From assembly GCA_913052135.1 (NCBI GenBank), contig CAJXDY010000011.1, forward strand, positions 1 through 55,047: DNA of 55,047 nucleotides. The letters run 5' to 3'. Positions 17,792 to 26,850 of this stretch are shown here, one piece after another. The position numbers and the translations under genes were made by a program. Position 1 is the stretch's first letter. Every line of letters begins with the position of its first letter. The stretch is from UBA8106 sp913052135. Its GTDB lineage: Bacteria; Acidobacteriota; Vicinamibacteria; Vicinamibacterales; UBA823. The notes under the pieces are model-generated. The model worked only from the letters and a program-made list of their open reading frames with translations, was not told the DNA's origin and did not search any database.

Positions 17792-18139
17792 ATGACAAAG
17801 GCGGAGCTTGTTGAAGAGGTTTCGCGTGTTTCCGAACTTACCAAGAAGCATTCCGAAGTCATTGTCGACACGGTATTCAAGAGTATTGTTACAGCGTTGC
17901 ATCGCGGTGAAAAGATCGAACTTCGAGGTTTTGGAAGCTTTCGGTTAAGGCAGCGTGAGCCGCGGAAGGGGCGAAATCCTAAAACTGGCGATAGGGTTGA
18001 CGTCCCGCCGAAGAAGGTGCCTTATTTTAAACCGGGCAAAGACCTGAAAGAGTTAATTAATCGACGGTCCAAAGAGTCTACGGCTTCAATACCTAGTGTC
18101 GCAACTTTGCCAGACAATACCAGCTTACGGCAATACTGA
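17792..18139 (+). CDS. IHF/HU-family DNA-binding protein
   Basis: A 115-residue nucleoid protein. The family signature GRGFGSF-type segment appears as ELRGFGSFRLRQREPRKGRNPKTGD, including the beta-arm proline in RNPKTG that intercalates into bent DNA. Position directly after rpsA is that of ihfB in many proteobacteria, so an IHF-beta-like role is likely. The C-terminus is some 20 residues longer than usual (after KDLKELIN) and polar. GGGGGAG lies 5 bases before the ATG. Confidence 0.93.
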   Translation: MTKAELVEEVSRVSELTKKHSEVIVDTVFKSIVTALHRGEKIELRGFGSFRLRQREPRKGRNPKTGDRVDVPPKKVPYFKPGKDLKELINRRSKESTASIPSVATLPDNTSLRQY

Positions 18140-18151
18140 CGTCTGTCTGAG

Positions 18152-18727
18152 ATGTCGCATGCGATCAAAATCGAGCATCTCGATGTTGCTGATTTCCATC
18201 CCGTTTCATTAGGTTCGCGTTTCGTGAAATACCTCTGGTCACCCTGGAGATTGAAATACGTGGTCAGCGCCAACCGGTCGCGGGAGTGTATTTTCTGTGA
18301 AATCTTAACGGACAATTCAGAATCAACACTCTTGCTTTATCAAGGGGAGACTTGTTTCATTCAACTCAATCTCTATCCTTATAGTCCAGGTCATTTAATG
18401 GTTGTTCCTAAGCGACATTTACCTTCGTTGACTGCGGCGACAGTGCAAGAGCGAATGGAAATTATTACATTGACGGCGCTTGCTGAAGTTGCACTCACTG
18501 AGGTTTATGCACCACAGGGGTTAAACGTTGGTATTAATCTTGGCAGTGCGGGAGGCGCTGGGGTTGTGGGCCACATCCACGTACACGTTGTACCACGCTG
18601 GTCTGGTGATACAAATTTCATGACTGTAATTGGTGAGACCCGAGTGCTGCCAGAAGAACTCGAACAAACAGCTGCCAAACTGAGGCCTATTTTCAAGCGT
18701 CTGGCTGTGTCCGAGAAGAAAAGCTAA
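18152..18727 (+). CDS. HIT-family nucleotide hydrolase or phosphorylase
   Basis: A 191-residue protein with the histidine triad GHIHVHVVPRW near residues 141-151. CIFCEIL at about 48 is the zinc-type cysteine pair seen in Ap4A-phosphorylase-like HIT proteins. LWSPWRLKYV is the usual N-terminal start of this group, so the 28 residues before it may be over-called; the true start could be later, but no better ribosome-binding site is seen. It probably hydrolyses dinucleoside polyphosphates or nucleoside phosphoramidates. It is 12 bases after the IHF/HU gene and convergent with the acyl-CoA dehydrogenase. Confidence 0.88.
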   Translation: MSHAIKIEHLDVADFHPVSLGSRFVKYLWSPWRLKYVVSANRSRECIFCEILTDNSESTLLLYQGETCFIQLNLYPYSPGHLMVVPKRHLPSLTAATVQERMEIITLTALAEVALTEVYAPQGLNVGINLGSAGGAGVVGHIHVHVVPRWSGDTNFMTVIGETRVLPEELEQTAAKLRPIFKRLAVSEKKS

Positions 18728-18757
18728 ATTGTATTGGCGTACCTGATTTCGATTTAC

Positions 18758-18773
18758 ACATTCGAGTGAATGT
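18758..18773. terminator. Hairpin between convergent HIT and acyl-CoA dehydrogenase genes
   Basis: ACATTC-GAGT-GAATGT is a perfect 6-bp stem with a tetraloop ending at the dehydrogenase stop codon. No T-run follows on either strand, so it is at best a weak bidirectional terminator. Confidence 0.3.
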
Positions 18774-19949
18774 CTAGAATTTATTCTCCAAAATTTGCTT
18801 CGCGATTGTTTGCAACTGCAGATTAGAAGTTCCTTCATAGATTTGGCCGATTTTCGCATCTCTGTACAGTTTCTCAACGGGATAATCTTTTACGTATCCG
18901 TAACCTCCAAAAAGCTGCACAGCAAGCGAGGTCACTTTTTCAGCGACATTTGATGAAAAAAGTTTGCACATCGCCGATTCGGTTAGAAATTTATGGCCGC
19001 CGTCTCTTAAACGGGCGGCGTTGTAGACGGTAAGTCGCGCAGCCTCTAACTCAGTTGCAGCTTGGGCAAGTTGAAACTGCACTCCTTGAAACTCTGCAAT
19101 CGGTTTGCCAAATTGTTTGCGTTCCTTCGTGTAGGCGATAGCATGATCCAATGCACCAGAGGCGAGACCGATCATTTGTGCGCCAATGCCGATTCTGCCG
19201 GCGTTCAGAGTTTCAATGGCGACCTTATATCCTTGACCAATTTCACCGAGGAGGTTGCTATTCGGGACGAGACAAGCGTCAAGAATTAATTCGCACGTGC
19301 TACTAGCGCGAATACCGAGCTTGTCTTCTTTTACTCCGATACTAAAACCTTCCATATCTCGCTCTACGATGAAGGCTGTAATACCACGATGTCCCGATTC
19401 GGGTTTCGCGTTGGCGAAAACAACGAAAATGTCTGCCTCGGCCGCATTCGTAATCCATAACTTTCGCCCGGTAAGTTCAAAGGCTCCATCACGAGGAATG
19501 CAACGGGTTGTCAATGAAAACGCATCGCTTCCGGAGCTTGATTCTGAGAGTGCATAGGCTCCGACGGAACTAGAAGTTAATCTCGGTAGATAGCGACGCT
19601 TTAGGTCTTGATTGCCCCATTGGAGTAGTGCAGTAATGACTAACGTGTTGTGCACATCGACAAGGAGTGCAATCGATGGATCGACACGTGAAATTGCTTC
19701 AATGGCTAAAATAGTCTGGAAAAAATATCCGCCAGAACCTTGAAATTCGTCTGGCGCTTCAATACCCATTATTCCAAGCTTAAACAAATCATCGATGAGA
19801 GCTCGAGGAATCGTCTTGGATGTGTCCATCTCACGTACGAGTGGACGAATACATTCGTCGGCGAAGGAACGCACGCTCGTACGGAATAAAAGTTCTTCTT
19901 CGGTTAACTTGGTCAGCGGGCCGGGTGTCTCAGACGCATTATTTGTCAC
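18774..19949 (-). CDS. Acyl-CoA dehydrogenase (short/branched-chain type)
   Basis: A 391-residue FAD enzyme introducing a 2,3-double bond into acyl-CoA. The FAD-binding segment is YALSESSSGSDAFSL, and the family's central signature is KLWITNAAEADIFVVFA. The catalytic Glu is in IYEGTSNLQLQTIAKQIL. The overall match is to short-chain or 2-methyl-branched-chain dehydrogenases. The start is GTG at 19949 with a poor ribosome-binding site. Together with the acyl-CoA mutase downstream it fits branched-chain amino acid or short fatty acid breakdown, though the two are not in one operon. Confidence 0.93.
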   Translation of the reverse strand: MTNNASETPGPLTKLTEEELLFRTSVRSFADECIRPLVREMDTSKTIPRALIDDLFKLGIMGIEAPDEFQGSGGYFFQTILAIEAISRVDPSIALLVDVHNTLVITALLQWGNQDLKRRYLPRLTSSSVGAYALSESSSGSDAFSLTTRCIPRDGAFELTGRKLWITNAAEADIFVVFANAKPESGHRGITAFIVERDMEGFSIGVKEDKLGIRASSTCELILDACLVPNSNLLGEIGQGYKVAIETLNAGRIGIGAQMIGLASGALDHAIAYTKERKQFGKPIAEFQGVQFQLAQAATELEAARLTVYNAARLRDGGHKFLTESAMCKLFSSNVAEKVTSLAVQLFGGYGYVKDYPVEKLYRDAKIGQIYEGTSNLQLQTIAKQILENKF

Positions 19950-20121
19950 GATGTCTTCTAGGCGAATGTGCTTACGACCATTGATTTGATGTCATGGTTT
20001 TTAGCTGCATCCAGAAAAGTGACGAGACCGCCTTGGTTGCTACGAAATGTTATCATTAAAACGTGGACGGCATGGTAGGGCAGTTGTGCAGGGCTCATCT
20101 TCAAGCTACTTGGCTCGTCGC

Positions 20122-22200
20122 ATGAATCAGCTGATGTCTCGAATCCTTAGCTTCTCGTTATTTTTTGTCGTTTCAGTCCACTTTGGTATTGGAGAAGCTC
20201 ACCAGATTCAAACTCCTCCCCCTGAGCAGACCCAGGAAGGTCAACCTGAACAGCCTGTATTTCGTACAGGGATTAATTTCGTTCGTGTAGACGTAATCGT
20301 AACGGACGATGACGATAATCCAGTTACTGATCTAACAATCGAAGATTTTGAAGTGTTCGAGGATGGTGATTTACAGACAGTTGAAACGCTACAGTTTTTT
20401 GAGATAAGTGGCACACAAAGCTCATCAGAACCACCTAGGGAGATTCGGAGCGTCTACGATGAGGAGGTTGAAGCGAATCGTCCCGATGTGCGCCTGTTTG
20501 CCTTCTTTATGGACGATTATCACGTCAGGCGTGGGGCGGGATTACGTATCATTGAACCGCTCGTGAATTTTATTCGTAACGACTTGTCTCCATCAGATCT
20601 TATCGCAGTCATGTACCCGTTGACCCCGTTAACTGACGTGCGTATGACACGTAATCACGAAGCGATTATCGATGCGATAGAAAAATTCAGGGGACGTAAG
20701 TACGATCACGAGCCTCGGAATGGCTTTGAGTTTCGCTATGCCAGTGCATCAGCAGAAACAGTTGAACGCATTCGTAACGAAGTATCTCTGACAGCATTGC
20801 GAGCACTTATGACTCGCTTGGGTGGGCTTCGTGAAGGGCGCAAGTCAGTAATTCTTGTGAGCGAAGGGTATACGAATATCGTACCTCCACAATTGCGTAA
20901 TCCAATTGCTAGTGAATTTGATGACCCACGTCAACGGAATCCATTCATTAGTTCGGATGACCCACGTGAATCGGCTCGTCGGATGATGGCTGATGTGTCG
21001 ATCCGGAGTGACTTAGAGCGCGTTTTTGATACGGCGAACCGAAATAATACGTCGATTTATGCTCTGGACCCTCGAGGTTTGGCTTCCTTTGAATTTGATA
21101 TCGACAGCGGTGTCGGTTTGACAGATGACAGCAATATGCTTCAGTCGACTATGGCTACTCTTCGTGATTTGGCCGAGACTACCGACGGCCGTGCCATTGT
21201 TAACCGTAATGATCCGACTGATGGGCTTCGTCAGGCAGTGCGGGATTCAAGCGCATACTATCTTCTGGGTTATACGTCGAACGACACTCCAACTGACGGT
21301 CGTTTTCACGAGATTCGAGTGCGCGTGAAGAGGCGCGGTCTCGATGTTCGTGCACGCAAAGGGTACTGGGCACTGTCTCAGGAGGATCTCGAGCGACTTG
21401 AAGCGCCTGCACCAGCCGCAGCACCGTCTGATGTCGACTTGGCCTTGCGGGTCTTAGAAGCACGTCGAAACGCCACTCAGATACAAACTTGGATTGGTGC
21501 AGCGAAAGGCAACAATGGTTTGTCTCGAATGACCTTCGTCTGGCGTCCAATACCACGCGTTTCCGGACGGGCTCCTGTGGATGTATCTGGTGTTGAAGTT
21601 GTAGCGCGTGATGAGGGAGGGACGACCTTCTTTGAAGGCTTAGTGCCTGCTGAAACTACTATAGCGTCCCAGTCCGACTTGTCTCCAAGTAAAGAAAAGC
21701 AGGTGCATCTGCCCATTGTTGCGTTTGACGTTGAACCTGGTTTGTTGAGATTAGATTTATCGATCCAAGGTGCTGATGGCAGAGTGTTAGATAACGATGT
21801 TCAGACTTTTACCGTGCCTGATTTTACGGAAATGGCTATAGCACTCAGTTCGGCCATGGTCTTTCGCGCAAGTAATGCATATGAAATGCGTCAGTTGCGA
21901 ACACAATCGGGTGCTGTGCCGGAGATTGGGCGAGAGTTTCGACGCGGCGATCAATTGCTGATCCGATTTGAAACCTATGCTCTGGGTGAAGCAAGTCCGT
22001 CTGTCGAAGCTGCGTTGCTCAATCGTGCTGGGGACGTCATGGCTAAGCTTCCGGTTGTGTTGCCTTCAGCAGGAGGCGACTTTTATGAGCTCGGTTTACC
22101 GCTGGCGAATCTCGCTCCCGGGGAGTATCTAGTCGAACTGACCGCGTCGGTCGGCTTGGAACCCGTTCGGCAATTGATTGCATTCCGAGTGACTAGTTGA
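20122..22200 (+). CDS. Secreted VWFA-related domain protein (Acidobacteria type)
   Basis: A 692-residue exported protein. After a signal peptide (ILSFSLFFVVSVHFGIGEAHQ) comes the RTGINFVRVDVIVTDDDDNPV segment that opens the VWFA-related family abundant in Acidobacteriota. A von Willebrand A-like fold follows (RLFAFFMDDYHV, then ALMTRLGGLREGRKSVILVSEGY). The MIDAS aspartate context is DDYH rather than DxSxS, so metal binding is doubtful. SAYYLLGYTSNDTPTDGRFHEIRVRVKRRG is the family's C-terminal signature, and the last 250 residues look like beta-sandwich. Function is unknown. The start at 20122 is chosen for the signal peptide; 20134 is equally possible and no ribosome-binding site decides. 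Confidence 0.8.
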   Translation: MNQLMSRILSFSLFFVVSVHFGIGEAHQIQTPPPEQTQEGQPEQPVFRTGINFVRVDVIVTDDDDNPVTDLTIEDFEVFEDGDLQTVETLQFFEISGTQSSSEPPREIRSVYDEEVEANRPDVRLFAFFMDDYHVRRGAGLRIIEPLVNFIRNDLSPSDLIAVMYPLTPLTDVRMTRNHEAIIDAIEKFRGRKYDHEPRNGFEFRYASASAETVERIRNEVSLTALRALMTRLGGLREGRKSVILVSEGYTNIVPPQLRNPIASEFDDPRQRNPFISSDDPRESARRMMADVSIRSDLERVFDTANRNNTSIYALDPRGLASFEFDIDSGVGLTDDSNMLQSTMATLRDLAETTDGRAIVNRNDPTDGLRQAVRDSSAYYLLGYTSNDTPTDGRFHEIRVRVKRRGLDVRARKGYWALSQEDLERLEAPAPAAAPSDVDLALRVLEARRNATQIQTWIGAAKGNNGLSRMTFVWRPIPRVSGRAPVDVSGVEVVARDEGGTTFFEGLVPAETTIASQSDLSPSKEKQVHLPIVAFDVEPGLLRLDLSIQGADGRVLDNDVQTFTVPDFTEMAIALSSAMVFRASNAYEMRQLRTQSGAVPEIGREFRRGDQLLIRFETYALGEASPSVEAALLNRAGDVMAKLPVVLPSAGGDFYELGLPLANLAPGEYLVELTASVGLEPVRQLIAFRVTS

Positions 22201-22222
22201 GTGGAAATGCCAGGCTGGTTTT

Positions 22223-22282
22223 ATGCGCCGTCAAATGGTTTCAGTCCGTTAATTCCCTAGTGAATTTAAGGTGACGGCGCAT
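22223..22282. repeat. Long-armed inverted repeat upstream of gdhA
   Basis: ATGCGCCGTCA (22223-22233) and TGACGGCGCAT (22272-22282) are perfect 11-base inverted copies separated by 38 bases. Inside is a smaller inverted repeat, AATTC-CCTAGT-GAATT. No T-run follows. It may be a terminator for the VWFA gene or a regulatory structure for gdhA. Confidence 0.6.
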
Positions 22283-22362
22283 GATATATTTGTGAGTTTG
22301 TAGGTGCCGAGGGACCGTTAATAGTTAGATACTGACAATATTACTGTGAGGGGGATTGACAG

Positions 22363-23760
22363 ATGGTGACCAAGGAAACAAAGGCTCATTCGCATACCGC
22401 GACTAGCTACACTTCTGACGTACTAGCTAGTGTTCTTGAGAGAAATACGGCAGAGCCCGAGTTTCATCAGGCTGTTGAGGAGGTATTCACCTCTCTCGGT
22501 CCGGTACTGGAACGGCGCTCCGATTATCGCAACGCACGCATTCTTGAGCGGATCGTTGAACCCGAACGAGTCATCATGTTTCGAACACCTTGGCAAGACG
22601 ATCAAGGTGGTATTCATGTCAACCGAGGGTTTCGAATCGAGATGAATAGTGCCATCGGTCCTTATAAAGGAGGTCTTCGATTTCATCCTTCTGTGAATCT
22701 AGGCATCCTCAAATTCTTGGCGTTTGAACAAGTCTTCAAGAATGCACTAACAACACTGCCGATGGGGGGAGGCAAAGGAGGATCAGATTTTGACCCCAAG
22801 GGCAAGAGCGACTCAGAAGTGATGCGGTTTTGTCAAAGCTTCATGACCGAATTGGCTCGTCACATTGGTCCCAACACAGACATACCAGCTGGTGACATCG
22901 GAGTTGGTGGTCGAGAAATCGGCTACATGTTTGGGCAATACAAGCGTCTGCGCAATGAATTCACCGGGGTAATAACTGGTAAAGGACTCAATTGGGGTGG
23001 TTCGCGCATACGGCCTGAAGCGACCGGCTATGGTTCAGTTTATTTTGCTGCAGAGATGTTGGCGACCAAGGGCAAATCACTCGAAGATAAGGTTTGTCTT
23101 GTTTCTGGAAGCGGTAATGTTGCGCAATACACGGTTGAAAAATTGATTCAATTAGGTGCGAAGGTGGTAACCCTGTCCGATTCGAGCGGTTATGTTTATG
23201 ACGAGGCTGGGATTGACAAGGAAAAACTTGAATTCATATTTGATTTGAAGAACGTACGCCGTGGTCGTATCAAGGAATACGCGGATAAATATAAGAATGT
23301 AGAATACACAGCGAGCAACACTGCACTTGACCATAATCCTTTGTGGAATCACCAGGCGCAGTGTGCATTTCCGAGTGCGACTCAGAACGAGATCGATGAA
23401 AAAGATGCGATGGCAATGCTTAAGAATGGTGTGGAGTTGGTGTGTGAAGGTGCCAACATGCCCGTAACAATCAATGGCATCAGGCAATTTCTTGATGCAG
23501 GAATTCTTTATGGCCCTGGGAAAGCTGCTAATGCTGGCGGCGTTGCGACTTCTGGGCTGGAGATGACACAGAATGCCCAGCGTTTGGTTTGGACACGCGC
23601 ACAGGTAGATGAACGACTTCAGCACATCATGAAAGCAGTTCACAAGGCGTGCTATGAAACCGCAGAGCATTTCGGTATGCCAAACAACTACCTGGTTGGC
23701 GCTAACATCGCAGGTTTTGTGAAAGTGGCAGACTCGATGCTGGATCAAGGAATAGTCTAG
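22363..23760 (+). CDS. gdhA: NADP-specific glutamate dehydrogenase
   Basis: A 465-residue hexameric type I glutamate dehydrogenase interconverting 2-oxoglutarate plus ammonium and glutamate. PMGGGKGGSDFDPKGKSD contains the catalytic lysine and is characteristic of the ~450-residue class. The dinucleotide fold starts at VSGSGNVAQY. The position following strand two reads LSDSSGYVYD, where Ser after Asp fits NADP(H) use. DIPAGDIGVGGREIGYMFGQYK is also typical. GAGGGGG precedes the ATG. A hairpin region lies on each side of the gene. Confidence 0.96.
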   Translation: MVTKETKAHSHTATSYTSDVLASVLERNTAEPEFHQAVEEVFTSLGPVLERRSDYRNARILERIVEPERVIMFRTPWQDDQGGIHVNRGFRIEMNSAIGPYKGGLRFHPSVNLGILKFLAFEQVFKNALTTLPMGGGKGGSDFDPKGKSDSEVMRFCQSFMTELARHIGPNTDIPAGDIGVGGREIGYMFGQYKRLRNEFTGVITGKGLNWGGSRIRPEATGYGSVYFAAEMLATKGKSLEDKVCLVSGSGNVAQYTVEKLIQLGAKVVTLSDSSGYVYDEAGIDKEKLEFIFDLKNVRRGRIKEYADKYKNVEYTASNTALDHNPLWNHQAQCAFPSATQNEIDEKDAMAMLKNGVELVCEGANMPVTINGIRQFLDAGILYGPGKAANAGGVATSGLEMTQNAQRLVWTRAQVDERLQHIMKAVHKACYETAEHFGMPNNYLVGANIAGFVKVADSMLDQGIV

Positions 23761-23779
23761 CTGGCTCTGCCTTGAGCCC

Positions 23780-23798
23780 AGACTGTGGGACACTGTCT
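23780..23798 (+). terminator. Hairpin after gdhA, candidate terminator
   Basis: AGACTGTG-GGA-CACTGTCT forms a stem with one T/T mismatch. Flanking CCC and GGG extend it if one A is bulged. There is no T-run after it, so it may need Rho or may only protect the 3' end. Confidence 0.35.
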
Positions 23799-23868
23799 AG
23801 GGTTCATAAGTGTGAGGCCCCAACCAGGGTGGCAAATCGGCGGGAGCGTATACGAGGGGTAATTACGG

Positions 23869-26850
23869 ATGCCCGATGTTCGGCCCGATAAGCGATCGCT
23901 CGGTTCCGGCAGCCGACTCAGAAGTTTCAAAGATCTCGGACGGTATCGCGTTAACGATATTCTTCTTGTCTCCACACTCTACGATTCCTTCATTCTCTCT
24001 GAGGACGGACAACTCAGTGAGGTGATGCTCGACGAATTTCTCGATCTCGATCTGCACCATACACCTCGATTACGTCGGGTCTCAACCGGTGAACGTGCAC
24101 TTCGCATTGCACGTGATGAGGGTCGGTACAATCTCATCATCAGTTCGATGCATGTCGCTGATATGAGTGCAAAAACGCTTGCTGAAAAAGTGGAAGCAGC
24201 TGGCCTTCAAACACCAGTGATTAGTTTGGCCTACGACATACGCGATTTAAGTGATGTTGATGTATCTCAGGTTGGAACCAAAGTGGATCGAGTGTTTCTT
24301 TGGCAGGGCGACGTGCGGATCTTGCTTGCTATCGTGAAGTACGTTGAAGATCGTATGAATGTTGCAAGAGACACTGGTGAGATGGGGGTGCAAGCGATCA
24401 TTGTCATCGAAGACAACGTTCGTTTTTATTCATCGTTCCTGCCGGTGATCTATACGGAGTTAATGCGTCATTCTCATAGCCTGTTGCCCGATGGAATGAA
24501 CAGGTCGCATAAGCTCATGCGGATCCAGGCACGACCGAAGATTTTACTGTGTGGCACCTATGAGGAGGCTTGGCGCTACTTTGACGCTCATCAGGATGAT
24601 GTGCTTGGCGTGATTTCTGATGTCTCATTTCCGAAAGATGGCCAGATGTTTAAACGTGCCGGTGTCGAATTCGCCAAGCGCGTACGTGAATTACAACCTG
24701 ATGTGCCGATCATGTTGCAGTCTGGATTACATGATCTGGAAATTGCATCAGAGGCTGCGTCACTTGGTATCCCGTACGTAATGAAGGATTCACCCACACT
24801 CTTGCAAGAGTTACGCGAATTCATGAAGGAAGGTTTCGGCTTTGGCGATTTTGTTTTTCGGACGCCGGATGGTGCAGTCGTATCAGTTGCGCGTGATTTA
24901 CGTGAACTTGAAAGCCAGTTACACGTGGTGCCTCCTGAGAGCGTCGCGTTTCATGGCGAACGTAATCATTTTTCGAGGTGGCTTAAAGCTAGAACTGAAT
25001 TTGAGCTCGCACACTTCTTACGACCGAGAAGAGTCTCGGATTATGAGACGGTTGAAGGACTTCGTGAGACATTGATAGATGCACTCCGCTCGTACCGCCG
25101 TCAACAACATCGCGGGGTTGTCGCCGACTTTGAAGCAGAGATGTTCGAGCCAGAAAGTGATTTCAGTCGAATCGGTAGTGGTTCCCTTGGCGGAAAAGGT
25201 CGCGGTCTGGCGTTCGTGAATTTTATGTTGAGTGACTACGATTTAGAGGCCCGTTTCCCAGAAGTTCAAGTTTCGGTGCCAGCAGCGGTGGTGTTGGCGA
25301 CAGATATTTTCGATCGCACGTTGGAAGAGAACAACCTGCGAGACTTTGCCCTTGAATCGAAAGATCATCAAGAAGTCGCAAAGCGGTTTCGAAAGGCCAG
25401 GTTCCCGCATGACGTGTATCAGCAGTTACGCGATCTTCTTAAACGGGCTACCTATCCACTGGCGATACGGTCATCAAGTTTGCTTGAGGACTCGCAATAC
25501 CAGCCTTTTGCTGGCATCTATCAAACGGTGATGCTGTCAAACGATCAAGAGGATCTTGATGTGCGGGTTGAGCGTTTACTTGCCGCGATTCGCACTGTCT
25601 ACCTTTCAATGTTTACTGGAAGAACGAAATCATATTTGGGCGCCTCACCGTATCGGCTTGAGGAAGAGAAAATGGCCGTCATTATCCAGAAAGTGACTGG
25701 TCTCACGCATGGGAATCGTTTCTATCCAGATATTTCTGGAGTCGCCCGTTCGCACAATTTTTATCCGGCTTCACCAATCAAAGCCAAGGATGGTATTACA
25801 GCTGTAGCGCTTGGTCTTGGTGCTACAGTTGTTGACGGAAACGTGTGTTTCAGGTTTTGTCCAAAATATCCGCAGCACGTGATGCAGTTTTCTTCAGTGG
25901 ATGACATTCTTCGTAACTCGCAGAGGCATTTTTACGGTTTGGAACTCGGAAGGGAAGAGGATGCTCTAGCAACAGATATCGATACGGAATTCAAATTGAC
26001 ACAGTTCGGTCTTGAAGTCGCAGAACAAGACGGCAGTCTCCAGTTTTTAGGCTCAACGTATTCCACTGAAAATAACGCAATTTATGATGGTGTAGCACGG
26101 GAAGGAGTTCGACTTGTAAGTTTTGCTCCTGTTCTAAAGCATGAGATTTTTCCATTAGCCAATATTCTTGAGCTGATGCTAGAAATTGGTAGAAGAGCGA
26201 CTGGTTCACCTGTTGAGATCGAATTTGCAGCTAACGTAAAACGCTCAGAAAGTAGTAAGTCGGAATTTACCATTCTACAGTTACGGCCCCTTGCTTTGTC
26301 ACGTGAACTGGTTGATATGAACATCGGCAGCGTCGAGAAAAAAGATTTGATATGTTCAAGTCAAGTTGTCTTGGGTCATGGAAAAGTCGATGATATTTTT
26401 GACATAGTAGTCGTGTCTCAAGATACATTCGACAGGGCGAGCACCGGTGAAATCGCAGCCGAAGTAGGACGACTGAATGCGGACCTTGTCCAACAAGGTA
26501 TTCCTTACGTCTTAATTGGCATTGGACGCTGGGGATCACACGAACCTTGGTTGGGGATCCCCGTAACCTGGGATCAGATTGCGGGAGCGAAGGTGATCGT
26601 CGAAGCTGGATTTGAGAATTTTAAAATAAGGCCATCCCAAGGTTCCCATTTCTTTCAAAATTTAACAGCGTTTAATGTCGGGTACTTTACAGTCAACCCC
26701 GAGTCTGGTGAAGGCATCGTTGATTGGTCGTGGCTGTCGGCACAGCCAGCTGTGACCGAGTTGACCTATGTACGTCATCTAAGACTTGATCGACCGATTA
26801 CGATCAAAATGAATGGAAAGAAGAGCGAAGGTGTCATCCTCAAGCCGTAA
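23869..26850 (+). CDS. Receiver-like / PPDK-type ATP-grasp fusion protein of unknown function
   Basis: A 993-residue multidomain protein. Residues ~28-160 look like a degenerate receiver fold. Residues ~175-325 look like a second one, with acidic residues in VIEDN (181-182), a candidate phospho-acceptor Asp251 in GVISDVSFP, Ser285 in LQSG and Lys306 in VMKDS. From about 430 to 830 it matches the N-terminal ATP-grasp domain of PEP synthase and pyruvate phosphate dikinase (GSGSLGGKGRGLAF, then YPLAIRSSSLLEDSQYQPFAGIY). The swivelling phosphohistidine domain and C-terminal PEP barrel are absent; instead there is a ~180-residue tail (LIGIGRWGSHEPWLGIPVTW). So it is not a working PEP synthase by itself. 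Its 3' end overlaps the acyl-CoA mutase gene by up to 38 bases, suggesting coupled expression. Confidence 0.75.
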   Translation: MPDVRPDKRSLGSGSRLRSFKDLGRYRVNDILLVSTLYDSFILSEDGQLSEVMLDEFLDLDLHHTPRLRRVSTGERALRIARDEGRYNLIISSMHVADMSAKTLAEKVEAAGLQTPVISLAYDIRDLSDVDVSQVGTKVDRVFLWQGDVRILLAIVKYVEDRMNVARDTGEMGVQAIIVIEDNVRFYSSFLPVIYTELMRHSHSLLPDGMNRSHKLMRIQARPKILLCGTYEEAWRYFDAHQDDVLGVISDVSFPKDGQMFKRAGVEFAKRVRELQPDVPIMLQSGLHDLEIASEAASLGIPYVMKDSPTLLQELREFMKEGFGFGDFVFRTPDGAVVSVARDLRELESQLHVVPPESVAFHGERNHFSRWLKARTEFELAHFLRPRRVSDYETVEGLRETLIDALRSYRRQQHRGVVADFEAEMFEPESDFSRIGSGSLGGKGRGLAFVNFMLSDYDLEARFPEVQVSVPAAVVLATDIFDRTLEENNLRDFALESKDHQEVAKRFRKARFPHDVYQQLRDLLKRATYPLAIRSSSLLEDSQYQPFAGIYQTVMLSNDQEDLDVRVERLLAAIRTVYLSMFTGRTKSYLGASPYRLEEEKMAVIIQKVTGLTHGNRFYPDISGVARSHNFYPASPIKAKDGITAVALGLGATVVDGNVCFRFCPKYPQHVMQFSSVDDILRNSQRHFYGLELGREEDALATDIDTEFKLTQFGLEVAEQDGSLQFLGSTYSTENNAIYDGVAREGVRLVSFAPVLKHEIFPLANILELMLEIGRRATGSPVEIEFAANVKRSESSKSEFTILQLRPLALSRELVDMNIGSVEKKDLICSSQVVLGHGKVDDIFDIVVVSQDTFDRASTGEIAAEVGRLNADLVQQGIPYVLIGIGRWGSHEPWLGIPVTWDQIAGAKVIVEAGFENFKIRPSQGSHFFQNLTAFNVGYFTVNPESGEGIVDWSWLSAQPAVTELTYVRHLRLDRPITIKMNGKKSEGVILKP

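Noticed and set aside
23152..23793. 213-codon open frame antisense to gdhA
   Set aside because: It lies wholly within a well-conserved gene, resembles no protein, and is cysteine- and histidine-rich as expected of a shadow frame.
23869..26850. Annotation as PEP synthase (ppsA)
   Set aside because: Only the N-terminal ATP-grasp domain is present; the phosphohistidine and PEP-binding domains are missing.
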